Shown here piece by piece: positions 16,905 through 24,586 of a stretch of 41,506 nucleotides of DNA. Under the pieces are notes generated by a model, which saw nothing but the letters and a program-made list of their open reading frames with translations, was not told the origin of the DNA and ran no database searches. Both the position numbers and the translations under genes were made by a program. Within the stretch, counting starts at the first letter, position 1, and every line of letters begins with the position of its first letter. The DNA is taken from contig CAZTVN010000003.1 of the NCBI GenBank assembly GCA_964617145.1, positions 1-41,506 of the forward strand. Direction: 5' to 3'. The stretch is from CAZTVN01 sp964617145 (GTDB taxonomy: Bacteria; Patescibacteriota; Gracilibacteria; UBA1369; JACRIC01).

Positions 16905-16941
16905 AAAGTAAGGCATTATGGCATCACGTATCATACTTAAA

Positions 16942-16970
16942 TTGATTCTTGAGCGCAATTTCGATATGAT
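16942..16970 (+). promoter_or_regulatory. Putative promoter of rel
   Basis: TTGATT (16942-16947) and TATGAT (16965-16970) are separated by 17 bases. The rel ATG is at 16992, leaving a leader of roughly 12-15 bases with no Shine-Dalgarno. The site overlaps the possible upstream starts of mnmA, another reason to favour the shorter mnmA. Confidence 0.5.
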
Positions 16971-16991
16971 TGGATATCATAATCGTTTTTC

Positions 16992-19343
16992 ATGGCGAAT
17001 ATTGTAGACACCATAGGTTTTGCAAAAACTTACTTAAGAAATTGTAATGAAAAACGACTTTTAATGGCCTATGAATTTGCTTGTGAAGCTCATGGGTCCC
17101 AGAAGCGAAAATCTGGTGATCCTTATATCCTTCATCCCCTTGAAACCGCCCAAATTTTGATGAGTATGCGTGCTGATGAGGATACCATTGTGGCAGCGCT
17201 TCTTCATGATGTACCAGAAGACACTTCTTATACGCTTAATGACATTAAAAAAAACTTTGGTAAAGATGTTGCCTATATCGTTGATGGGATTACCAAATTA
17301 TCCAAAGTACACTATCGATCTTCGATGAGAGCTCGACAAATAGAATCTTTAAAGAAACTCTTTTTGCACAGCGCTTCGGATTTTCGGACCATTCTTATTA
17401 AACTTGCCGATAGGCTTCACAATATGCGTACTTTGAATTACATCCGTCCAGAAAAACAAATCCGTATCGCACGCGAAACTATGGAAATTTTTGTTCCTAT
17501 CTCCAATCTTCTTGGTCTTTTTCAGCTCAAATCAGAGCTTGAAGATCTCTCGTTTAAATATCTTTATCCTGAGGCTTATAGGGCGCTTTCTTTGAAAATT
17601 GCTTCCATTCAAGAGAAACAAAAAGATCTTTTAAATGAGATGATTCATCGGACACAAAAAGCGCTTCAGTCGAATACTATTCCTGCTGAAGTTTTTGGAC
17701 GCCAAAAGACTCTCTATTCCACCTATTGTAAAATTGAACGCTCACAGAAAACCCTTATTGAAATAGACGATCTCGCCGCTATTCGCATCATCGTCGAGAC
17801 TCTTTCCGAGAGTTACCAGGTTCTCGGCATTATTCACTCTGAATTTCCTCCAAAAGCTGGCCGTTTTAAAGATTATATAGCTCTTCCTAAATCAAACGGA
17901 TATCAAAGTCTTCACACAACGGTTTTTGGTATTGATGGCATTCCAATTGAATTTCAAATTCGAACGAAAAAAATGCATCTCGATGCCGAATATGGTATAG
18001 CGGCTCATTATTTTTATGATGAACAAAAAAAACTTGGCCAAGCTCCAAGAAATAGCGCACATGCTCATGGATCTGAATGGATTCACCGCATTCTGGAACT
18101 TCAAAAGGATCACAAGGATCATGAAGATTTTTTACAACACCTAAAAATCGATATTTTTCAGGATCGTATTTTTGTTTTTACGCCTAAGGGCAATGTTGTC
18201 GACCTTCCTATCCGCGGTACTTGTTTGGATTTTGCTTATGCGGTTCATACCGATATCGGCCATAATGCGATACAAGCAGAAGTAAATGGGATTTTATGTC
18301 CTTTAAAAACCTTGCTTAAAACCGGTGACACCGTACGCATTATTACTTCTCCAGAACATAGAGGACCTCAACCTGAATGGCTTCATTCTGTCGTTACCGG
18401 ACTTGCGAAAAATCGCATCCGAGCTTATTTTCGGAGACAAACTCGATTACACAAAATAGCGCTGGGGAAAGTTCTTTTGGAAAAAGAATTTGAACATGCG
18501 GGGAAAAATTTTGAATATGAATGTGCTGGGGGAAAATTTGATACTCTTCTTAAGAAATTTTACTGTGCTTCCCTTGATGAACTTCTTATGAAGATCGGAG
18601 ATGGCACTTATAATTGTCGCGATGTTTTTACTCAATTTTATGAAGGAATCGATGTCCGTGAACAAATTAGCGGCAAAATTTTTACAGGCAATGGCTTTTC
18701 CGATATTCCCCATTATAGCGTGACGATTCGTGTTCTTGCCCTTGATCGTCTTGGACTTTTGAAAAATATATCCGAAGCGATCTCAACTTCTCAAGCGAAT
18801 ATTATAAGTTCCAAGACTCAGACTAATTTCAAGAAAAACGTTGCTTCAAATCACCTTACTATTAGTGTCCAGAATTATGATCAGCTTTCACAAATTTTTG
18901 AAAAAATTAAAGAGATTCCCAATGTTTATGAAGTAAAACGTGTTATATCGCGACGACGGATTTCTTTAATATTTGCGGTATTTTTGAATCTTATTTTCTG
19001 GGCCGTTCATCCTTTGATCGTTGGGCTTATTCACCTTCGTTTATCTTTTATAGGAAATTTTGCTTCTCATATTTTAACTCTTGCCACTTTTGCTGTATTT
19101 TTTTTGGTTCCGTTGGATATTCACAACTCGATAAAAAGATATTATCCTGAATATCAAAAAAATCCTTGCCTCTGGATTTTCTCTTATATCACCGCTACTT
19201 TTGTTTTTGCGACCACGGTCATGGAGATCTATTTTTTTCACCTTGGCATTTCTTGGATTTTTTCTCTTCTTTTCTTTGCTCTGAGTTTAAGCGCCATAAC
19301 ATTTTCCCTCTCCCGTTATCGAAAATGGTCAGGGAAATGCTGA
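16992..19343 (+). CDS. rel: Bifunctional (p)ppGpp synthetase/hydrolase with C-terminal membrane domain
   Basis: This 783-aa protein is a long RelA/SpoT homologue that makes and degrades (p)ppGpp. The hydrolase HD domain is intact (HDVPED, 72-77; KLADRLHNMRTL). The synthetase domain has EVFGRQKTLYSTYCKIERS and GRFKDYIALPKSNGYQSLHT near residue 290. RFKD is the motif of bifunctional Rel enzymes, as opposed to EFDD of monofunctional RelA. A TGS domain starts near 391 (DRIFVFTPKGNVVDLP) and an ACT domain near 573. The protein does not end there: residues ~655-783 contain four hydrophobic segments (SLIFAVFLNLIFWAVHPL, GNFASHILTLATFAVFFLVP, LWIFSYITATFVFATTVM, ISWIFSLLFFALSLSAITFS). This membrane extension is unusual for the family and in frame, with no frameshift signs. 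It suggests a membrane-tethered stringent-response enzyme. Confidence 0.93.
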   Translation: MANIVDTIGFAKTYLRNCNEKRLLMAYEFACEAHGSQKRKSGDPYILHPLETAQILMSMRADEDTIVAALLHDVPEDTSYTLNDIKKNFGKDVAYIVDGITKLSKVHYRSSMRARQIESLKKLFLHSASDFRTILIKLADRLHNMRTLNYIRPEKQIRIARETMEIFVPISNLLGLFQLKSELEDLSFKYLYPEAYRALSLKIASIQEKQKDLLNEMIHRTQKALQSNTIPAEVFGRQKTLYSTYCKIERSQKTLIEIDDLAAIRIIVETLSESYQVLGIIHSEFPPKAGRFKDYIALPKSNGYQSLHTTVFGIDGIPIEFQIRTKKMHLDAEYGIAAHYFYDEQKKLGQAPRNSAHAHGSEWIHRILELQKDHKDHEDFLQHLKIDIFQDRIFVFTPKGNVVDLPIRGTCLDFAYAVHTDIGHNAIQAEVNGILCPLKTLLKTGDTVRIITSPEHRGPQPEWLHSVVTGLAKNRIRAYFRRQTRLHKIALGKVLLEKEFEHAGKNFEYECAGGKFDTLLKKFYCASLDELLMKIGDGTYNCRDVFTQFYEGIDVREQISGKIFTGNGFSDIPHYSVTIRVLALDRLGLLKNISEAISTSQANIISSKTQTNFKKNVASNHLTISVQNYDQLSQIFEKIKEIPNVYEVKRVISRRRISLIFAVFLNLIFWAVHPLIVGLIHLRLSFIGNFASHILTLATFAVFFLVPLDIHNSIKRYYPEYQKNPCLWIFSYITATFVFATTVMEIYFFHLGISWIFSLLFFALSLSAITFSLSRYRKWSGKC

Positions 19344-19364
19344 GATTTTTTTAACGCACTGAAT

Positions 19365-19385
19365 TAGGGCCTCTGCACAGGCCTT
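19365..19385. terminator. Short hairpin between convergent rel and ychF
   Basis: TAGGGCCTCTGCACAGGCCT contains GGCCT and AGGCC as inverted 5-bp arms. It fills the 40-bp gap between the rel and ychF stop codons and probably serves both as a weak terminator. It is a near match to the TAGGGCCTGTGCACA motif at 866 and at the ends of the 31843-32117 element. The ychF stop codon directly adjoins it. Confidence 0.5.
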
Positions 19386-20475
19386 AAACATGAAAACGAA
19401 AATGCATAATGTCACCGTCTTTGACGACATAATCTTTGCCTTCAACACGTAAAAGCCCTTTTTCTTTTGCTTTTGCCTCACCGGCGCTTTCTACAAAATC
19501 TTCGTATGCTATCACTTCTGCGCGAATAAATCCTTTTTCAAAATCCGAATGAATTATTCCTGCCGCCTGAGGAGCTAAAGTGCCTTTTCCGATGGTCCAA
19601 GCCCGAACCTCTTTTGGTCCGGCGGTGAAGAATGTTTCCAAATTGAGCGTTTTGTAGGCCGTCCGAATAAGATGCGGCAATCCCCTCTCTGTAACTCCAA
19701 GTTCTTTCAAATATTCATCTGCCTCTTCTTCACTTAATTCGTTCACTTCGGCTTCAAGTTTTGCCGAAATAGGTATGATGTCATAATGCTCTGGAATACC
19801 TGTCATGCGGTACCATTTTGACTGGTCTGAATTTATTTCTTTTTCACTTACATTAGCGATAAAAAGCAGTGGTTTTTGCGTCAAAAGATGAAGATCTCGA
19901 ATTTTTTCAAATTCTTCTTTTTCAAAGGATACCGAGTTTGCGAGCTCACCTTTTTTTAATGTTTCTAATAAGCGCTCAAGTAATATCAAATATTCTTTTT
20001 TTTCTTTATCACCGCCCTTAGCTTCATTTCTGGCATGAATAAGCCTTTTTCCTACTGTCTGCAGATCGGAAAGCATCAGTTCCGTAGAGATAATTTCGAT
20101 ATCTTGTTTTGGATCAATTCGATCGTGAACATGGGTAATCGTCGGATCATCAAAAAAACGTACTGCCAATGCGATAGCGTCGCATTCCCGAATGTGCGCT
20201 AAAAACTGGTTTCCCAAGCCATCTCCCTTGCTTGCTCCTTTGACCAAGCCTGCGATATCAACAAATTCGATGCTTGTTCGAATAATTTTTGCTGGTTGAA
20301 CGATTGTGCTTATTTCTTCGATCCTTTTATCTGGCACTGCTACAACACCGATATTTGGTTCAATGGTACAAAAAGGATAATTCGCGACCGCAGCAGCACT
20401 TGATCGAGTCAATGAGTTAAACAGTGTTGATTTTCCTACATTCGGTAGACCGACGATGCCTATTTTAAGTCCCAT
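19384..20475 (-). CDS. ychF: Redox-regulated ATPase/GTPase YchF (Obg family)
   Basis: This 363-aa P-loop protein is universal in bacteria and associates with ribosomes. It hydrolyses ATP in preference to GTP. Motifs are G1 GLPNVGKST at residues 8-16, the YPFCTIEPNIGVV switch region, G3 DIAGLVKGASKGDGLGNQFL, FIANVSEKE in place of the G4 NKxD (as expected for YchF), and the C-terminal TGS domain (TFFTAGPKEVRAWTIGKGT through DGDIMHFRFHV). Length is normal. Its start overlaps the end of aroD by 11 bp, so the two are co-transcribed and probably translationally coupled. Confidence 0.97.
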   Translation of the reverse strand: MGLKIGIVGLPNVGKSTLFNSLTRSSAAAVANYPFCTIEPNIGVVAVPDKRIEEISTIVQPAKIIRTSIEFVDIAGLVKGASKGDGLGNQFLAHIRECDAIALAVRFFDDPTITHVHDRIDPKQDIEIISTELMLSDLQTVGKRLIHARNEAKGGDKEKKEYLILLERLLETLKKGELANSVSFEKEEFEKIRDLHLLTQKPLLFIANVSEKEINSDQSKWYRMTGIPEHYDIIPISAKLEAEVNELSEEEADEYLKELGVTERGLPHLIRTAYKTLNLETFFTAGPKEVRAWTIGKGTLAPQAAGIIHSDFEKGFIRAEVIAYEDFVESAGEAKAKEKGLLRVEGKDYVVKDGDIMHFRFHV

Positions 20476-21133
20476 GAGATGAGAGTAGATGTTTTTGCAC
20501 TTGTTTTATAGTGAGCTGTCCTAAAGCTGATCTTTTTCTCATGTTCAGCGCTACAAAATTTATCGCATTATATTTAAGTCCTTGAATTCTCGTTTTGAGA
20601 CCATATTTCCCCATCCCTATTATAATGGCTTTCTTTTTAGTTTTGTGAAGTTTTTTCATAATATGAATCAGTGACGCCTCTTCCTTTTGATTTTTTGGAG
20701 TTACCGCTATTTTGAGAATATCAGGTTTCAAATTCTGCATTTTTTTTATGAGCGAATCAAGCTTTTCTTTTTCAGGCATAGATTCAAAATTATGGTAAGA
20801 AAGGATCATTTTCGCCTGTCCTTTATTTTTTATTATTTTTTTCATCCATGTTTTTTCTTTTTCTACCGCGATATCGAAATAATCAGCTCCTAATTGTATA
20901 GCTTTTATTATGCGCTCCATCCTTTGTTTTTCTGATCCTTTAAACGTTCCTTTCTCATTTTCTCCTTTATTTACGATCATTACTGGTTTTTTCTTTATTT
21001 TAAAAATCTTTTTTATATCCTCTATGCCTAAACTATCAATCCACAGTTCAGTTATATCTGCTTTTTTTTCTGCTAAACGCATCGAACGTATCATTTCGTC
21101 CACATTTGAGCCTTTTATGGGGATACAAATCAT
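20465..21133 (-). CDS. aroD: Type I 3-dehydroquinate dehydratase
   Basis: This 222-aa protein resembles AroD, which dehydrates 3-dehydroquinate in the shikimate pathway through a Schiff base. Visible family features are ITELWIDSL (the ELRxD strand, with W in place of R), MILSYHNFESMP carrying the catalytic His, DILKIAVTP with the Schiff-base Lys, and IIIGMGKYGLKTRI in place of GMGxxGxxSR. The ELRxD and SR substitutions mean the substrate-binding arginines are partly changed, so activity on the canonical substrate is likely but not certain. No other shikimate gene is nearby, and the gene overlaps ychF. Very lysine-rich. Confidence 0.82.
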   Translation of the reverse strand: MICIPIKGSNVDEMIRSMRLAEKKADITELWIDSLGIEDIKKIFKIKKKPVMIVNKGENEKGTFKGSEKQRMERIIKAIQLGADYFDIAVEKEKTWMKKIIKNKGQAKMILSYHNFESMPEKEKLDSLIKKMQNLKPDILKIAVTPKNQKEEASLIHIMKKLHKTKKKAIIIGMGKYGLKTRIQGLKYNAINFVALNMRKRSALGQLTIKQVQKHLLSSHGT

Positions 21134-21186
21134 ATTTTGTGCATTATTTTTCTCTGTAACTTCACAAATTTCGAGTATATTATTGA

Positions 21187-21345
21187 GTGGGCAAGGGAAT
21201 TTTTTCTCCTCAAAGGCTCCGCATTGACCGTACCAAAGGTCTCACTCCTTCTGATTTTACGATATAATCCGCAAAATCAGATAGTCATTCGACCTGTACG
21301 GTAACCCAATGCTTTGCCATTTGTCGAAAAAATTCCCTTGCCCAC
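21187..21345. repeat. Long foldback element, core type I (copy 1)
   Basis: Perfect 19-bp arms GTGGGCAAGGGAATTTTTT (21187-21205) and its complement (21327-21345) enclose the element. Inside, GCATTGACCGT (21221-21231) can pair with ACGGT...CAATGC (around 21298-21312), and CTGATTTT (21251-21258) with AAAATCAG (21273-21280). The segments TCCGCATTGACCGT, CTTCTGAT, ATCAGATAGTCA and the CCAATGCT block recur in the element at 36523-36737. It sits between the divergent aroD and sigma-factor genes, so it is not simply a terminator. The rest of this 318-bp gap is plain AT-rich sequence. Confidence 0.9.
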
Positions 21346-21451
21346 TTATCAAGTTTGTACTCAAAAAAAATGAAACCGTACGCCCCCTTCATATTATCGT
21401 TTTTTTGCATTACAATACAGAAGAAATTTGTAACTTCTTGCGACTAATTCA

Positions 21452-22021
21452 ATGGATGAAGAAAAACATCTTGTGGAAATGGCAAAAAATGGTGATAACG
21501 ATGCTTTTATGAGCCTCTACAAGATCCATTTTGAACCAGTATATCGGTTCATTTACTACAAGGTGGGTAATGAGATGGAAGCAGAAGATATTGCTCAGGA
21601 AACCTTTCTTAAAGCCTATAAGGCAATACACGGTTTTAAGGGAGATGCAAAGTTTAAAAGTTGGCTTATACAGATCGCTAAATATACTATCGCTGATTAT
21701 TTCCGACATAAATACAAACATCCTACCATTGCCATTGAAGATTATCTTGCCTCTGACCCATTTCCTTATCCTGAAGACGATGAAGAAAAAGAAGAAATTC
21801 TTAAAAATCAAACCCAGAAAGAACTTTATCTTCAAAATATACTCTCCAAACTTCCAGAAAAATATCGTAATGTCATTCAGTGCCGCTTCCTTGAGAACCT
21901 TAATCTAGAAGAAACTGCTCAGAAACTTTCTCTCACGGTGAGTAATGTAAAAATTCTTCAATATCGCGGTCTTAAAAAACTTCAACAACTTTGCGCAGAC
22001 AATAACCTTACATGGACATAA
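21452..22021 (+). CDS. ECF-type RNA polymerase sigma factor
   Basis: This 189-aa protein has sigma region 2 (DAFMSLYKIHFEPVYRFIYY through AEDIAQETFLKAYKAIHGF and FKSWLIQIAKYTIADYFRHK). It also has region 4 (LSKLPEKYRNVIQCRFLENLNLEETAQKLSLTVSNVKILQYRGLKKLQ) with the helix-turn-helix. An acidic linker separates them. It directs RNA polymerase to a small regulon, usually for envelope stress. Its stop codon is followed immediately by the start of the next gene, which encodes a single-pass membrane protein. That is the usual arrangement for a sigma and its regulator. A TACAAT at 21411-21416 is a possible -10, about 35 bp before the start. Target genes are unknown, though the downstream exported proteins are candidates. 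Confidence 0.92.
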   Translation: MDEEKHLVEMAKNGDNDAFMSLYKIHFEPVYRFIYYKVGNEMEAEDIAQETFLKAYKAIHGFKGDAKFKSWLIQIAKYTIADYFRHKYKHPTIAIEDYLASDPFPYPEDDEEKEEILKNQTQKELYLQNILSKLPEKYRNVIQCRFLENLNLEETAQKLSLTVSNVKILQYRGLKKLQQLCADNNLTWT

Positions 22022-22639
22022 ATGAAAAATGATACGCAAAAATTCGATACTATCCTTGAGTCTATTCTTGATGGAAAAAATATTGAGCTTCAATCATTGG
22101 ATATGTCCTCCCTCTCTCAAGAAGAACATCAACTTTTGCTTTTTGCTCGATCTATTCGAGGAATATCTCAATATGATCATGCCAAATCTTCTCTTGCGCA
22201 CAATCGTATTGAACAAAAATTACGTCATTCACTCCAAAAAGAAAAGACAATTCTTCTTCAAGAGAAAGATGCTCTTTCAGGTTTTGCGGCAATTGCCTCT
22301 TCTTTTCATTCTCTTTTCAATTTTCGTTTTGCGCCCATTGTTGCTACCATTGGCCTTATTGCTATTTTGACTGTTATGGGAACTCCTTTCAGCAATCGTA
22401 CATCTATTACTCCTCAAGATGAAGTCATGGCTCAAGAATTGATAACCAAACTTTTGGCTTCAAATAGCGCGCCAATTGCAGAAGAGATGAAAATGGATGA
22501 GTCATTTACTCCTATTGAAATGGACGATCTTGAAGTCTCCATTGAAATTATGAACCTATCCTCTTCTTTAAAAGATTTTTCTCCAGAAGACCTTGAAAAA
22601 GAATTTAATACGTTTCCTGTTGACAGTGAATTTCTTTAA
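22022..22639 (+). CDS. Single-pass membrane protein, candidate anti-sigma factor
   Basis: This 205-aa protein begins directly after the sigma-factor stop codon with no gap. The N-terminal ~95 residues are helical and cytoplasmic. One membrane segment lies near residues 102-122 (FAPIVATIGLIAILTVMGTPF), and an acidic C-terminal part of about 80 residues lies outside (MDDLEVSIEIMNLSSSLKDFSPEDLEKEF). Topology and position match anti-sigma factors, but the zinc-binding HxxxCxxC motif of ZAS proteins is absent. The assignment therefore rests on context only. Confidence 0.7.
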   Translation: MKNDTQKFDTILESILDGKNIELQSLDMSSLSQEEHQLLLFARSIRGISQYDHAKSSLAHNRIEQKLRHSLQKEKTILLQEKDALSGFAAIASSFHSLFNFRFAPIVATIGLIAILTVMGTPFSNRTSITPQDEVMAQELITKLLASNSAPIAEEMKMDESFTPIEMDDLEVSIEIMNLSSSLKDFSPEDLEKEFNTFPVDSEFL

Positions 22640-22670
22640 AGCTTATTCTTAAATTGTTACAATATTTTCT

Positions 22671-23585
22671 ATGATCTCCCTTACTTTCAAACGTTTCTCC
22701 CTGACCTCTTTTCTTTTCTCTTGTGCGATCCTAAGTCTTATCATGCTTGCCCCTTCTCATGTTTTTGCTCAAGGATTTATTGGTCAAAAAGAAAATGTGC
22801 AAAAGGCGAACGTAGCATCTCAAGATCTTGAAAAAGTTTTGAAAAAAAATGATGCCATTTCGCAAACCGCTCAAGAGCTTAAAAATATGCTTGAACAAAA
22901 TGGGCAGAAGGTCAGAGACAAAGAAACCTTTTTGACGAAAATGAGAGAATTTTTGTCACTTATCACGGATAATAAAATAACCTATTTAGGTGTTCTTAAT
23001 GACCGCATAAACAATAATAAAGCCATTACAGAAACAGAAAAAAATACGGCTCTTAATCTTCTTGATACCGATATGACATTTTATCAAGAAAAACAAGCAG
23101 CCATTCAGTCCTTAAATGACTGGGAAAACCTCAGGAAGATTGGAAATGAGATTCAAAATTATTCTGAGAAAATTACTCCTCGCCTCCGTGGACTTGCCGG
23201 CCTTCGACTTGTTCAAGAAGCGACGGCACTTGTTGAGCGTGCCAAAAAAATTAGTGCAAAATTATCTGAAAATATTACCAAGTTTGAAAGGCAGAGTTCG
23301 GTTCAAGGAGTAGAGAGTGTTTCATCTGAACCATCATCTGGTTCCGATACAAGTGAATCTTTTAATTTTGACGCGGCTCTTGAAGATTTAGATGCCTTTG
23401 TCGCCGATGCGCAGCAGAACGTGACGCAAGCCAAAGAAAGTTTTATGGAGATGGTCGAGCTTAAAGACTCAACAACCGATCAAAAACCTATAGAATATTT
23501 AAAAGAAGCTCACCTCGATCTCAAAAGTGCCCGTAAAACTTCTGTTACGATCACGATTGAACTCATTAAGAGTACCATAGAGTAA
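22671..23585 (+). CDS. Exported helical protein of unknown function
   Basis: This 304-aa protein has a clear signal peptide (basic start, hydrophobic FLFSCAILSLIMLA, then SHVFAQG) with probable cleavage after VFA. The mature part is almost all helical and charged, with likely coiled coils at 40-100 and 110-210. A Ser-rich linker (VSSEPSSGSDTSESF) is followed by another helical pair. I know no matching family; it resembles DUF5667-like exported proteins only in general character. A TACAAT sequence (22658-22663) lies seven bases before the TTTTCTATG start. It is either a leaderless promoter or chance. It lies between the anti-sigma candidate and an S-layer protein, so it may belong to an envelope regulon. 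Confidence 0.8.
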   Translation: MISLTFKRFSLTSFLFSCAILSLIMLAPSHVFAQGFIGQKENVQKANVASQDLEKVLKKNDAISQTAQELKNMLEQNGQKVRDKETFLTKMREFLSLITDNKITYLGVLNDRINNNKAITETEKNTALNLLDTDMTFYQEKQAAIQSLNDWENLRKIGNEIQNYSEKITPRLRGLAGLRLVQEATALVERAKKISAKLSENITKFERQSSVQGVESVSSEPSSGSDTSESFNFDAALEDLDAFVADAQQNVTQAKESFMEMVELKDSTTDQKPIEYLKEAHLDLKSARKTSVTITIELIKSTIE

Positions 23586-23609
23586 CGAATCCTCTAATTT
23601 TCAAGGACA

Positions 23610-24371
23610 ATGAGATATTTTTATCGTATTTTTTTCGTTGGGATACTTGTTTTAAGTCTTTCGGCATCTGCATTTGCCACTTTCCCTGATGTCGATGACA
23701 GCAGCACCTATCACGAAGCTATCAGTTTTCTTGAAGAAAAAGGTATCATCCAGGGATATCCCGATGGACTTTTTCGGTCTGAAAATTCGATTAATCGCGC
23801 TGAAGCTCTAAAAATTCTTCTGCTCGGATCATCTATTGCCGTACCGACTGAAGTTTCCAACACCAGTTTTCCTGATTTTTATGCCACTGACTGGTTTGCC
23901 CCTTACGTTGAAACAGCTAAATCGCTCAATATTGTGGATGGTTATCCTGATGGAAATTTCAAACCCGCGAATACTCTTAATCTTGTGGAATATTTAAAGA
24001 TGCTTCTTCTGACCAATGATATTGATCTTGAGTCCCTTTATCCTCATGGTATAAGCGATTCTCCTTTCTCTGACACTCCTTTCTCTGACTGGTACAGTTT
24101 ATATATGCAATATGCGAAAGATAAAAATCTTGTTGATACTGATTCCGATTCGAAGGTTTACCCTGCGCAACCCATGAGCCGAGGATATTTTTCGGAAATC
24201 ATGTATCGATTTATCTTTATTCAAGAAAATGGTTTGGACGCTTTTCCTGTAGATGCCAATCTTGAAGAAGATCTTACCGAGGTTTTAGAAGAACTCGACT
24301 CCCTTCTTAATGAGAATAACGAAGACTGGATCGTTGACTATGATGGTCTTTTTGATGATCTTGGATTTTGA
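23610..24371 (+). CDS. S-layer homology (SLH) domain protein
   Basis: This 253-aa exported protein has a signal peptide (IFFVGILVLSLSASAFA, cut after about residue 23). Three SLH modules follow: FPDVDDSSTYHEAISFLEEKGIIQGYPDGLFRSEN-type (24-75), FPDFYATDWFAPYVETAKSLNIVDGYPDG (85-140) and FSDTPFSDWYSLYMQYAKDKNLV (150-205). An acidic C-terminal tail ends the protein. SLH modules bind secondary cell-wall polysaccharide non-covalently. The protein consists almost only of anchors, so it may be a small S-layer or wall-bound structural protein. AAGGA eight bases before the ATG is one of the few Shine-Dalgarno-like sequences in the window. TGA stop at 24371. Confidence 0.92.
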   Translation: MRYFYRIFFVGILVLSLSASAFATFPDVDDSSTYHEAISFLEEKGIIQGYPDGLFRSENSINRAEALKILLLGSSIAVPTEVSNTSFPDFYATDWFAPYVETAKSLNIVDGYPDGNFKPANTLNLVEYLKMLLLTNDIDLESLYPHGISDSPFSDTPFSDWYSLYMQYAKDKNLVDTDSDSKVYPAQPMSRGYFSEIMYRFIFIQENGLDAFPVDANLEEDLTEVLEELDSLLNENNEDWIVDYDGLFDDLGF

Positions 24372-24383
24372 GAGTTGGTAGGG

Positions 24384-24550
24384 ATATTAGATAGCGGCAG
24401 ATTGCTTTTTCCTGAACGCTTTCGTCTACTATTAAATAAAAATTTTTTTTACTTATCCGAAAGCTCGATTCTCGCGAAGCATCAACCTTTTCTCATTCTC
24501 TTGCTTCGCTCGAAACGTCAGTCAAAAGCAATCTGCCGCTATCTAAATAT
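24384..24550. repeat. Long foldback element between SLH and ABC genes
   Basis: A perfect 22-bp arm (24388-24409, starting TAGATAGCGGCAG) pairs with 24524-24545, and a bulge extends the pairing to 24384 and 24550. Inner partial arms include GCTTTCG with CGAAACG, and GCGAAGCA with TGCTTCGC. The element lies between two genes in the same direction. Its arm sequence is unrelated to the other foldbacks, but the nested architecture and size match. It has no T-run at either end, so termination is possible but not obvious. Confidence 0.85.
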
Positions 24551-24586
24551 TGACAAACCAATTCTTCTCTCTATATTTTAAAAGCT

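Noticed and set aside
21187..21345. Integron attC site
   Set aside because: The element is long and palindromic, but I see no R/L box pattern with GTTRRRY core, no integrase and no gene-cassette layout.
24375..24581. 68-codon open frame after the SLH gene
   Set aside because: It lies entirely within the foldback element and its protein has no credible features.
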